A DNA stretch of 30,322 bases from an uncultured Prevotella sp. (GTDB taxonomy: Bacteria > Bacteroidota > Bacteroidia > Bacteroidales > Bacteroidaceae): contig CAMPYJ010000031.1 of NCBI GenBank assembly GCA_946998205.1, positions 1 to 30,322 of the forward strand, given 5' to 3'. Positions 1 through 8,451 of the stretch are shown here, piece by piece. The stretch's first letter is position 1. Every line of letters begins with the position of its first letter. Below the pieces are notes generated by a model. The model saw only the letters and a program-made list of their open reading frames with translations, ran no database searches and was not told the DNA's origin. A program made the position numbers and the translations under genes.

Positions 1-50
1 AACTGTCCAACATACAAAAAACTTTACGGCGGTAATTTATAGAACCGCCC
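1..50 (-). repeat. MITE-like repeat, right-hand 50 bp only (window edge)
   Basis: The first 50 bases are the reverse complement of the left end of the element seen complete at 16664-16856 and 20610-20803: they end in TAATTTATAGAACCGCCC and include the ACTTTACGGCGG segment. The base run after the element is TTTA (51-54), the same sequence that flanks the 16664-16856 copy as a target duplication. The rest of the copy lies outside the window. Orientation is opposite to the 16664 copy. Confidence 0.85.
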
Positions 51-235
51 TTTATCTTTTGTAAGCGTGTACGGCTCTTTTCCGCAAGCGAAGGTACGCA
101 ATAAATGGCGGAACGGATAATATGTTAACTTTCCAAAAAAAAAAAGAAAACATTTTTCACACAACCCGTTCTATGGTCGGTAGAGAAACGTGGTGTCGAA
201 AAAACAATCGCTCATTAAAAATGGCCATCAATAAT

Positions 236-266
236 TTTGCCCTACTATCGTTTTTTGATAACTTTG
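236..266 (+). promoter_or_regulatory. Bacteroidetes-type promoter for mutS
   Basis: A -33 TTTG at 236-239 and a -7 TAACTTTG at 259-266 are separated by 19 bases, which fits the TTTG-N19/21-TAnnTTTG consensus. The -7 box ends 24 bases before the mutS ATG. No Shine-Dalgarno sequence precedes the start, as is common in this phylum. Confidence 0.7.
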
Positions 267-290
267 TAAGTTCAATAGAAACGTACCCCG

Positions 291-2954
291 ATGGCACAGA
301 AAGATAAAGGTCTTACACCGATGATGAAACAGTTTTTCAGTATGAAGCGGCAGCACCCCGATGCGCTGTTGCTCTTTCGGTGTGGCGACTTTTATGAAAC
401 GTATGGCGATGACGCCATTGAGGGTTCGCGCATCTTGGGCATCACGCTCACGAAGAGAAACAACGGGGGCAATAGCGGTGAAACGGCCATGGCTGGTTTT
501 CCGCACCACGCCCTTGATACCTATCTGCCCAAACTGATCAGGGCAGGCAAGCGCGTGGCTATTTGCGACCAGCTGGAAGACCCTAAGAAAAAACGTGAGG
601 AGCTGAAAGGCAAGAAGGGCCTCTCTGCCACTGACAAGATGGTGAAGCGCGGTATCACCGAGCTGGTGACGCCGGGCGTGGCCATGGGTGACAACGTGTT
701 GAACTACAAGGAAAACAACTTCTTGGCAGCGGTGCATTTTGGTAAGGCGGCCTGCGGCGTGAGTTTTTTAGATATTTCAACAGGTGAATTTCTCACAGGT
801 GAGGGTACTTATGATTATGTGGAGAAACTCTTGGGCAGCTTCGCACCCAAAGAGGTGCTGTACGACCGCAACGACAAGCGCGATTTTGACACCCATTTCG
901 GCACCAAATACTGTGTCTTTGAATTGGAAGACTGGGTGTTCACCGAGCAGAGCGCACGGCAACGATTGCTGAAACACTTTGGCACCAAATCGCTGAAAGG
1001 CTTTGGTGTAGAGCACATGAAAAGTGGCATCGTGGCTTCGGGAGCCATTTTGCAGTATCTGGAGATTACCCAACACACGCATATCGGGCACATCACGTCG
1101 CTTGCCCGCATCGAAGAAGAACGCTATGTGCGGTTGGACAAGTTTACCATTCATTCGCTCGAGCTGATTGACACCATGCAGGAGGGAGGACGGTCGTTGC
1201 TGAACGTCATCGACAAGACCATCACGCCCATGGGAGGACGCATGCTCCGCCGCTGGATGGTGTTTCCGTTGAAGGACGTAACGCTCATTCAACAACGCTT
1301 GGATGTAGTAGATTACTTCTTCAAAGACCCCGATTTCCGTCAGTTGGTGGGTGAGCAGTTTCAGCGCATAGGCGACCTTGAGCGCATTATCTCAAAGGTG
1401 GCCGTGGGCAGAGTGTCGCCTCGAGAGGTGGTACAGCTGAAGAATGCGCTGCAAGCCCTGCAACCCGTGAAGGCTGCCTGCATGAAAGCGTCGAACGAGA
1501 GTTTGCGGAGAATTGGCGAACAGTTGCAGCTTTGCGAGACCATTCGCGACCGCATTGAACATGAGATACAACCCGATCCGCCCCTGTTGGTGAACAAGGG
1601 TGGGGTGATAGCCGATGGCTACGATACCGAACTTGACGAGCTGCGACAAATATCGCGCAACGGTAAAGATTATCTGATACAGATACAAGAGCGTGAGGTG
1701 GAACGGACAGGCATCGCATCGCTGAAGGTGGGATATAACAACGTGTTTGGGTACTACCTCGAGGTGCGCAACATGTATAAGGACAAAGTGCCTGAGAATT
1801 GGGTTCGCAAGCAAACACTGGCACAGGCTGAACGCTACATTACCGAGGAACTGAAGGCTTATGAGGAGAAAATATTGGGGGCGGACGAGCGCATCATGAT
1901 GTTAGAGGACAAGCTGTTTCGTGAACTCATTGTCGACATGCAGCCGTACATTCCGCAGATACAGCTTGATGCCAACCTGATAGCCCATTTAGATTGTCTG
2001 CTTGGTTTTGCGCAGGTGGCGGAGGAAAACCAGTATGTGCGGCCGCAAGTAGACGCCTCCGACGTGCTTGACATCAAGCAAGGTCGTCACCCAGTCATCG
2101 AGATGCAGCTGCCCTTAGGCGAGACTTACGTGCCTAACGACATCTACTTAGATACTGAGAAACAGCAGGTCATGATGATTACAGGACCCAACATGGCTGG
2201 AAAGTCGGCACTGTTGCGCCAAACGGCATTGATAGTATTGTTGGCGCAGGTAGGGTGTTTCGTGCCAGCGGAGAGTGCGAAGATAGGTTTGGTGGATAAA
2301 ATTTTCACACGCGTGGGGGCTTCTGACAACATCTCCTTGGGTGAATCGACCTTCATGGTGGAGATGACCGAGGCGGCAGACATTCTGAACAACGTCACCA
2401 ATCGTTCGCTGGTGCTCTTCGATGAGTTGGGCAGGGGAACGTCAACCTATGACGGCATCTCCATTGCCTGGGCCATCGTGGAGTATCTGCACGAGCACCC
2501 CAAGTCGCAGGCGCGCACGCTTTTTGCCACACACTATCATGAATTGAACGAAATGGAGAAACATTTCCCGAGGATTCACAATTACAACGTGAGCGTGAAA
2601 GAGGCAGATGGCAAGGTTATCTTCATGCGTAAGTTGGAGCGTGGCGGCTCGGAACACAGCTTCGGCATTCATGTGGCTGAGATTGCGGGCATGCCCCGGA
2701 GCATCGTAAAACGCTCTAACGAGATTTTACGGCAATTGGAGTCGGACAACAGTCAGGTGGGTTCGGTGGGCAAGCCCAACGTGAAACGCTTGGAAGAGAA
2801 CAGGGAAGGCATGCAGTTGAGCTTCTTCCAGCTGGACGACCCCGTGCTGTGTCAGGTGCGCGACGAGATACTCGGACTTGACATCAATAACCTTACGCCC
2901 ATGGAGGCGTTGAACAAGCTCAGCGAGATTAAGAAAATCATTGGAGCTGAGTAG
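291..2954 (+). CDS. mutS: DNA mismatch repair protein MutS
   Basis: MutS binds base mismatches and small loops as a dimer and recruits MutL in an ATP-dependent way. The 887-residue product is slightly longer than the usual 850-880 and has every hallmark. The mismatch-reading motif GDFYE lies at residues 32-36, with the intercalating Phe34 and Glu36. The clamp and lever region follows in the middle. The ABC-type ATPase carries Walker A GPNMAGKS at 632-639, Walker B ending in Asp711-Glu712 (LVLFDELGRGTSTYDG) and the switch histidine in ATHYHEL near residue 748. The start is the ATG 24 bases after a good promoter. It is probably transcribed alone: the next gene on the strand begins over 250 bases downstream. 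No lesions are visible. Identification is secure. Confidence 0.98.
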   Translation: MAQKDKGLTPMMKQFFSMKRQHPDALLLFRCGDFYETYGDDAIEGSRILGITLTKRNNGGNSGETAMAGFPHHALDTYLPKLIRAGKRVAICDQLEDPKKKREELKGKKGLSATDKMVKRGITELVTPGVAMGDNVLNYKENNFLAAVHFGKAACGVSFLDISTGEFLTGEGTYDYVEKLLGSFAPKEVLYDRNDKRDFDTHFGTKYCVFELEDWVFTEQSARQRLLKHFGTKSLKGFGVEHMKSGIVASGAILQYLEITQHTHIGHITSLARIEEERYVRLDKFTIHSLELIDTMQEGGRSLLNVIDKTITPMGGRMLRRWMVFPLKDVTLIQQRLDVVDYFFKDPDFRQLVGEQFQRIGDLERIISKVAVGRVSPREVVQLKNALQALQPVKAACMKASNESLRRIGEQLQLCETIRDRIEHEIQPDPPLLVNKGGVIADGYDTELDELRQISRNGKDYLIQIQEREVERTGIASLKVGYNNVFGYYLEVRNMYKDKVPENWVRKQTLAQAERYITEELKAYEEKILGADERIMMLEDKLFRELIVDMQPYIPQIQLDANLIAHLDCLLGFAQVAEENQYVRPQVDASDVLDIKQGRHPVIEMQLPLGETYVPNDIYLDTEKQQVMMITGPNMAGKSALLRQTALIVLLAQVGCFVPAESAKIGLVDKIFTRVGASDNISLGESTFMVEMTEAADILNNVTNRSLVLFDELGRGTSTYDGISIAWAIVEYLHEHPKSQARTLFATHYHELNEMEKHFPRIHNYNVSVKEADGKVIFMRKLERGGSEHSFGIHVAEIAGMPRSIVKRSNEILRQLESDNSQVGSVGKPNVKRLEENREGMQLSFFQLDDPVLCQVRDEILGLDINNLTPMEALNKLSEIKKIIGAE

Positions 2955-3204
2955 CCGTTTTGAATGTCAACAGCTTCTTTCCGGTCGGGTGCGCCGGGGC
3001 GTAGGAACGGAATCTGTCGGGAGGGTGCAATGCTGGCTTGTCTGGGATAAGACGGCCGTAGGCCGCCGTTGGAAACGTACATGGCCTTGAACGGCACAAC
3101 CGGTCTTTGAGACATGTCGGATGATTTGTTCTTCTTCGCAAAGAAAACACGCCGGCAGACGCGCATTTGCTTCATTTCAGGATTATGAACAATGACGGGA
3201 ATTC
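2955..3204. other. G/C-rich intergenic stretch with dyads, no gene recognised
   Basis: This gap after mutS is visibly richer in G and C than other intergenic DNA here. It contains short dyads, for example CGGCC-gta-GGCCG near 3051-3066, and a stretch near 2980-3013 bracketed by TTCCG and CGGAA. Reverse-strand open frames cross it but overlap mutS and have no family signature. It may be a structured RNA, a repeat family member or the 5' leader of the next gene; I cannot tell which. Confidence 0.3.
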
Positions 3205-3210
3205 TTGGCC

Positions 3211-4989
3211 ATGACAACCCGCAGAGAGAATAAACGCAGAACCATAATCATGCAAGTCATGTTATTCCATATACGAATATCTTACCGATTAGTTTTAGCT
3301 GCCGTGCTGTCCGTGGCCTGTTTGTTGCCGGTGAAAGTGCGTGCGGCGGTTGCAAGTGACGACCTTGAGCGTTTGTATGGCAGATTAGACCATGCCATTG
3401 ACTCTTCGAGCCATTTTACAGCCCAACGTGAGATGCGCATCAAAAGGCTTAGGTTCCAACTGCGACACATGCGAGACGCAAGGGGCCGCCTGGGTCTCAC
3501 ATATGACATATATAAAGAATACGCGCCTTACATCAACGATTCTGCGATGGTTTACATCAAGAAGTGTGTAGGCATGGCTTTCAGAATGAAAAATAAGCGG
3601 TTGGAGGGTTTCTACCAGTCGCAGATGGCCTATCAATGTTCGCGCGCCGGACTTTACAACGAGGCTCTTTCCGTACTCGGTCAAGTGAGCCGTGATGATT
3701 TGGACCGACGGGGGAGGGCTGCTCTCTTTACCGCCTACAACCATTTATACGGAGAGTTGGCGTCGTACACGACAATGCCGGAGATGCGGCAAGCCTACTT
3801 CCATCTCATGGGTGCGTACCGTGACTCTATGTACTTGGTGATGGAAAAATGGCATCCCAAATGTCTGGAACGAAGGATAAACGACCTCTTGGCGGCCGCC
3901 CGCTATCAGGAAGCCCTGCGCCTTAACAATCTTCAATTGCGGCAGACAGACGCGGCCAGCGACGAATACGCCATTGTAGCATGGTACAGATACTGCATCT
4001 ACGCCCATATGGGTGAACTCGAAAAAGCCAAGCATTGGCTTGTCGTGTCGGCTCTCTGCGACACCCGCCATGCCATCATGGACCAGGCAGCACTGTGGAC
4101 ATTGGCCGACACGCTGTCGAGAGAAGGACAGAAAGACCGGCCGTACCGATATATATCGTTCGCATGGGAATGCGCACAGACATTTGGCACTCGTGTCAGA
4201 TCGTGGCAAATATCTCCCATTCTGAGCGTGATTGACCATAATTACCAAAAACAAGCTGAAAGGAAAAACAACAAATTGAGATTTTTCGCGGTACTTGTCA
4301 GCGCTCTTGCTTTCGCACTCGTAGGTCTGCTTTATTACCTCAACAAACAACGCCGCAAATTGGCAGAAGCACAAAATGTTCTGACGAAAAACAATGAGGA
4401 GTTGGCAAAACTGAACGGTAGGCTGTCGGACTTGAACAAGACGTTGGATGACAGCAATCGCAAACTATCCCACACCAACAGCCGGCTCAACGAGACAAAC
4501 CGACAGCTCAATGAAAGCAATCGGGTGAAAGAGGCATACATCGGCCGCTTCATAGGTATTTGTTCGTTGTATATTGACAAGATGGAATCGTTTCGCAAGC
4601 ACGTCAACAAACTCATGCTCAACCACAAGTACGATGAGGTTTTCACGCTTTCCAAATCGGCTGACATCAAGAACCGGGAGATTGATGAGCTCTTTCAAAA
4701 CTTCGACGAGGTGTTTCTCACGCTTTTCCCCAACTTCGTAAGCGATTTCAACAATCTTCTGCGACCGGAAAACCGCATCAAGATTGTTTCCGGCAAGAAA
4801 CTTACCACACCTCTACGCGTGTTTGCCTTAATACGGTTGGGGATTGATGACAGCAGCAAGATAGCCGACTTTCTGCATTATTCGGTGAACACCATCTATA
4901 ACTACCGTGCCCAAATCAAGAACAACGCGATAGGTAACCGCTGCGATTTTGAAACGAAAGTAAAACAGCTTGGCATGAAAAGCGAATGA
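3211..4989 (+). CDS. Membrane-anchored DUF6377-type regulator
   Basis: The product is about 593 residues. An N-terminal export signal (hydrophobic run ending LLPVKVRA) is followed by a helical, TPR-like sensor region of roughly 300 residues. One transmembrane segment lies at about 357-378 (FFAVLVSALAFALVGLLYYL), then an Asn-rich coiled coil at about 385-445 with repeated xLNxTNRxLNES units. The C-terminus (SSKIADFLHYSVNTIYNYRA) resembles a helix-turn-helix. This order matches Bacteroidetes proteins annotated as DUF6377, thought to be membrane-spanning one-component regulators. The neighbouring convergent susC-susD-GH30 operon is a plausible target, but that is inference. The start is uncertain: ATG at 3211, 3250 or 3259 all keep the signal, and the codon at 3205 is TTG. 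The two latest starts give a more ordinary signal peptide. Confidence 0.75.
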   Translation: MTTRRENKRRTIIMQVMLFHIRISYRLVLAAVLSVACLLPVKVRAAVASDDLERLYGRLDHAIDSSSHFTAQREMRIKRLRFQLRHMRDARGRLGLTYDIYKEYAPYINDSAMVYIKKCVGMAFRMKNKRLEGFYQSQMAYQCSRAGLYNEALSVLGQVSRDDLDRRGRAALFTAYNHLYGELASYTTMPEMRQAYFHLMGAYRDSMYLVMEKWHPKCLERRINDLLAAARYQEALRLNNLQLRQTDAASDEYAIVAWYRYCIYAHMGELEKAKHWLVVSALCDTRHAIMDQAALWTLADTLSREGQKDRPYRYISFAWECAQTFGTRVRSWQISPILSVIDHNYQKQAERKNNKLRFFAVLVSALAFALVGLLYYLNKQRRKLAEAQNVLTKNNEELAKLNGRLSDLNKTLDDSNRKLSHTNSRLNETNRQLNESNRVKEAYIGRFIGICSLYIDKMESFRKHVNKLMLNHKYDEVFTLSKSADIKNREIDELFQNFDEVFLTLFPNFVSDFNNLLRPENRIKIVSGKKLTTPLRVFALIRLGIDDSSKIADFLHYSVNTIYNYRAQIKNNAIGNRCDFETKVKQLGMKSE

Positions 4990-5309
4990 TAGAGCTGTCA
5001 TCCCTACTGTCAACCAGTGACCGTTTTTCCGCATGGGTGGTTTCCATGGGGATGCCCACACGTCATTTATTTCTCGAGATACTACTAAAAAAGGCAAGAT
5101 GCATCACGCACCCTGCCTTTCGCCATAATTGCGGATAAAACAATATTGGGCTTATATGACAAAAAAGATGTAACCCTCAATCTCGCATTTGTTTGACTGA
5201 CGTGCGAATCGCGCGTCTCCATACGGCAATGTGTACGAATCGTTTCATTGCCAAATCAATAAGAATATATATTTGAAATAGTTTGTTTTCATCATGAGCG
5301 GGCTTGTCG
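4990..5309. other. Convergent intergenic region, no gene seen
   Basis: This gap lies between the ends of the regulator gene and the GH30 gene. I see no coding potential. It holds two weak dyads that could terminate the converging transcripts: AAAGGCA...TGCCTTT at 5090-5120 and GACGTGCG-aat-CGCGCGTC (one mismatch) at 5199-5217. Confidence 0.5.
5090..5120 (+). terminator. Possible terminator after the DUF6377-type gene
   Basis: A 7-bp perfect stem AAAGGCA/TGCCTTT encloses a 17-base loop and ends in a short T run, about 100 bases after the regulator stop. The stem is short, so this is a weak call. Confidence 0.3.
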
Positions 5310-6851
5310 TTATCTACGCCATCTGCATGTTACCACGGCCTTGCGCGGTACGCAGACGGAGAAATGGTGTTTGCCGTCGTCTATGGTAAGGTTCAATTCG
5401 TCTTCACCATCGTTGCAAAGTAATGCCCCATATGTGTCGTCTGGATTGAAAAACAAGCTGTAAGCGAGTCCTTTCACGTTGGAAGAGAGCGTTCCGCCCA
5501 CCCTTGTGGCGCCGGCCTGAGCAGCTAATGAGGCGTGCGTGATGATGTAGTAGTGTGAATTGTATGACAGCGTTTTGTAGTCTTTTGGATCTATGTCGAT
5601 GGCGCCAAAGCACGTCTGGCACCCCCCGTCAAGGTTGGGTCCCATGTGGGTGTCGAGCATGAGGTTCCAAACGATGACAGCGCGGCATTGCCGGTTTACG
5701 GTGCCGAGGGTGATGTTTCTCATGTCAGCGATGAGCCTTTTGGACAAATCACGCCCCCAGTTCCATGTGCCTATGCTACTCTCAGAAAAGATCAGCTCTT
5801 TGTCAGGGGCTTTCGCATGGATGTCCTCGAGTTCGGCCGGCGTGCCGCCATAGTCGTGATAGGCTGCGCCCACCACCAATTCAGAACCCTCATACTTGTT
5901 GCCCAGCGCATTATAAACCTTGACAGGATAGTCGTTGTTTCCCAAACCATAGTTGTAATTATGGTCATAGACGTAGATTTTGGTCTTCAATCCGTTTTTC
6001 TTGAACGCGCCAGCCAGTTCTTTCACGAACGGAGCCTCTTCGTCCCAAGGCATGTACAGCGACGCGCAGTTTCCACGGTTGAGCGGCTCGTTTTGTGGAG
6101 TGACGGCATAGACGGGGACACCCTGCTTTTTCATCGCACTGACGAAACGTACGAAGTATTCTGCATAAACAGGTCGGCACGCGGGATTGAGATGCCCGTT
6201 TGTCCATGAGTTTTTAGGATTGAGTGAGAGCATGTTCTCCACCTTCATCCACCTTGGGCATGTCCAAGGAGAGCCAATGATTTTCAAATCAGGGTTGATG
6301 GATAGAATCTCTTTGAGTATGGGTATGATGTAATTGGTCTCATCTGTGTGTAAAGCGAAATTTTCAATGCCCTTCTTGTCGCACAACGTGTATTCCGTGC
6401 TTGAAAAATCACTGCAACCAATGCTCATGCGAGCATAGCTCACGCCATAGCCTTTGTCTTTGGAGTAAATGCGCTGAAGCAAGGCATGGCGGTCGGCGGC
6501 AGTCATCTTAAGAAGGTTATAGCATGTAGAATAAGTGAGAGCGAACCCAAAGCCGTCGATAGTTTGATACTTTTCCTTGGCGTTTAGTCTCAGCGTGACA
6601 GGTGTCGTGCTGGTCCCCGACATCCTGTTGGTGACGGTTTGCTTAAGTCTATATGCTCCATTTGCAGTGGTAGTGAACATTTTCACCTCGTCACCCTTGG
6701 GCAGCGTGTGTAGCGTTAACTCTTTAGGCTGTGGATAATCAGGGTGCGTGAAATCATCATTCGACTTGCATGAGCCGAGCATCGGAAGCGTCAGCATCAC
6801 CAATATACTGCCATTAAAGATATGACACATTCTTATTTTCATAGATGTCAT
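5310..6851 (-). CDS. GH30 family glycosidase lipoprotein (glucosylceramidase / beta-1,6-glucanase type)
   Basis: This 513-residue retaining glycoside hydrolase has a lipoprotein signal with lipobox LGSC (Cys28), so it is probably anchored in the outer membrane. The TIM-barrel and side beta-domain follow. The family landmarks are DGFGFALT near residue 99, the acid/base Glu255 in TPQNEPLNRG and the nucleophile Glu357 in LIFSESSIG. Members of this clade include glucosylceramidase-like enzymes and, in gut Bacteroidetes, GH30_3 endo-beta-1,6-glucanases. Its place in a SusCD operon favours a glucan over a lipid substrate, but specificity cannot be read from sequence alone. It is the last gene of the operon, 42 bases after susD. 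A second in-frame ATG at codon 4 could also serve as the start. Confidence 0.9.
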   Translation of the reverse strand: MTSMKIRMCHIFNGSILVMLTLPMLGSCKSNDDFTHPDYPQPKELTLHTLPKGDEVKMFTTTANGAYRLKQTVTNRMSGTSTTPVTLRLNAKEKYQTIDGFGFALTYSTCYNLLKMTAADRHALLQRIYSKDKGYGVSYARMSIGCSDFSSTEYTLCDKKGIENFALHTDETNYIIPILKEILSINPDLKIIGSPWTCPRWMKVENMLSLNPKNSWTNGHLNPACRPVYAEYFVRFVSAMKKQGVPVYAVTPQNEPLNRGNCASLYMPWDEEAPFVKELAGAFKKNGLKTKIYVYDHNYNYGLGNNDYPVKVYNALGNKYEGSELVVGAAYHDYGGTPAELEDIHAKAPDKELIFSESSIGTWNWGRDLSKRLIADMRNITLGTVNRQCRAVIVWNLMLDTHMGPNLDGGCQTCFGAIDIDPKDYKTLSYNSHYYIITHASLAAQAGATRVGGTLSSNVKGLAYSLFFNPDDTYGALLCNDGEDELNLTIDDGKHHFSVCVPRKAVVTCRWRR

Positions 6852-6893
6852 GTATTTTTTATTAAACCGCGTTTATCATGCGCTATGTCGTGT

Positions 6894-8417
6894 TTAATAG
6901 CCTGGATTTTGTTTTAGATTGTCATTCTTGTCCAATGCGGTTTGCGGAATGGGAAGTCTGTAAGAGTATTCGTTAAACGGGTATAGCTGTGGCAGCCTGC
7001 CCTTGTCGCGCTTGTTGATGCCGTTCATGAACTCTTCTACACGTTTGGTGCGCACAAGGTCAAACCACCGTTCTCCCTCAAAGGCAAGTTCCAGGCGACG
7101 TTCATGCAGCACGGCATCCTTGACAGCCTGGCTCGTGGCGGTTTTGTCGGCGGCAAGTGGGGCTAACTTGGCCCGATGCCTAATTTGGTTGACGAGGGTC
7201 ACAGCCTGCTGAAGATTACCCAAATAAGCCTCGGCCTCGGCCTTCATGAGGATGATGTCGGCCAATCTCAACTTGTAGACGTTATTCAGGCCAGAGCGTA
7301 ATTTGTACATGAACGGATAGTGGTTGGCCGGATAATAGTTGCTCCATGTGCAATTATAGTACACCACTGTTTGGTTTAGGCGTTCGGTGTCACCCTCTCG
7401 TTCAAAATCAGCTATGAGGTCACGTGAGGGTGTCACCCACTTGGCCCAGTTGAAAAAGAAATCGTAATTCTCAAGGCTCCGCCCATACATCCAGCTCTCC
7501 CAGTTAGTGCTTCCGGTAAAATATTGAACTTCCAAGATGCTTTCTGACGTGTTACGCTTCACGCAGTCTTTTTTCTTATCGTTCCATCCCCATAATGTCT
7601 CGAACTTAGGCTCAAGCTTTAGTCCCGGCGTGTTTATTACCATGTCTGCGTATTGCACCACTTTGTTGTAGTCTTGCAGCGTCTGTTCGGCATATACCTT
7701 GGCCAGCCAAGCGGCCGCAACGGTCTTGCTCATGCGCGTGCGGTCTGACGTGTTGAAGTCGGGAGCATACTTCAAACCATATTTAAAGTCGGACACGATC
7801 AGTTCGTAGCAGGTTTTCGCATCGCTCTTCGGTGGAAAATAAGTGGGGTACACTTTCTCTATATTGGCCGCGGTGATGGTTTTTGCCACTTTTGTGATAA
7901 CCGGGAACGCACCCCAAATGCGCGCCATGCTGAACATGACCATGGCGCGGAATATTTTACCTTGAGCTTGCATGCTGTGGTATTCGGTTTCGCTTATCTG
8001 TCCTTTGGCATGTAATTGATCAAGTCCGTTTATGAGCACGTTGGCGGCTGCGATGTCATCAAGATACCTGTCCCAGTCGCGTGATAGATTCTTGTGCGAT
8101 GGGTCTACTGCATTTTGCTCGTACGGAGTTACTTCGGCACCTGTGGTTCCGCCATACGCGTTGTCAGAATGTACGTCGCCAATGACATTTAAGTCCATGT
8201 GCCAATGCTCCTGACGGTTGCGTAATTTCTCGTAAAGCGTTTTAAGCTGGTCTTGTGCCGCCGACTTATCTTTGAGTACGGCCGTCGTGGTGTCGGTTTG
8301 GCTACCCTGCGTAAGCTCGGAAAGCTCGGATACGGGCTCATAGTCGAGAGAGCATGCCGTGAAGGTCAAGGAGGCCGCAAAGAGGGCGGCGATGGTCGTG
8401 GAATATATGTTGTTCAT
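6894..8417 (-). CDS. SusD/RagB-family glycan-binding lipoprotein
   Basis: The 507-residue product carries a lipoprotein signal with lipobox TAC (Cys22). It has the SusD architecture: an N-terminal SusD-like region, TPR-type helices and the C-terminal RagB/SusD signatures LRLADIILMKAEAEAYLG and LHERRLELAFEGERWFDLVR near residues 390-460. SusD proteins form a hinged lid over their partner SusC barrel on the cell surface and help deliver oligosaccharides. The gene lies 34 bases downstream of susC and 42 upstream of the GH30 gene, all on the same strand, so the three are almost certainly one operon. No separate surface glycan-binding protein gene lies between susD and the GH30 gene, unlike many larger loci. 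Confidence 0.95.
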   Translation of the reverse strand: MNNIYSTTIAALFAASLTFTACSLDYEPVSELSELTQGSQTDTTTAVLKDKSAAQDQLKTLYEKLRNRQEHWHMDLNVIGDVHSDNAYGGTTGAEVTPYEQNAVDPSHKNLSRDWDRYLDDIAAANVLINGLDQLHAKGQISETEYHSMQAQGKIFRAMVMFSMARIWGAFPVITKVAKTITAANIEKVYPTYFPPKSDAKTCYELIVSDFKYGLKYAPDFNTSDRTRMSKTVAAAWLAKVYAEQTLQDYNKVVQYADMVINTPGLKLEPKFETLWGWNDKKKDCVKRNTSESILEVQYFTGSTNWESWMYGRSLENYDFFFNWAKWVTPSRDLIADFEREGDTERLNQTVVYYNCTWSNYYPANHYPFMYKLRSGLNNVYKLRLADIILMKAEAEAYLGNLQQAVTLVNQIRHRAKLAPLAADKTATSQAVKDAVLHERRLELAFEGERWFDLVRTKRVEEFMNGINKRDKGRLPQLYPFNEYSYRLPIPQTALDKNDNLKQNPGY

Positions 8418-8451
8418 GTTTTTTCCGTCTATATGATTTGTTGTTCGTTAT

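Noticed and set aside
122..307. 61-codon plus-strand frame before mutS
   Set aside because: It starts in a poly-A region, crosses the mutS promoter and runs into the mutS start. It has no protein-like features.
228..1295. Minus-strand frames opposite mutS (169 and 172 codons)
   Set aside because: They mirror a fully conserved mutS and show no family motifs.
2852..3217. 121-codon minus-strand frame after mutS
   Set aside because: It overlaps the mutS 3' end and has Pro/Arg/Ser-rich low-information sequence. It is kept only as a possible repeat, not as a gene.
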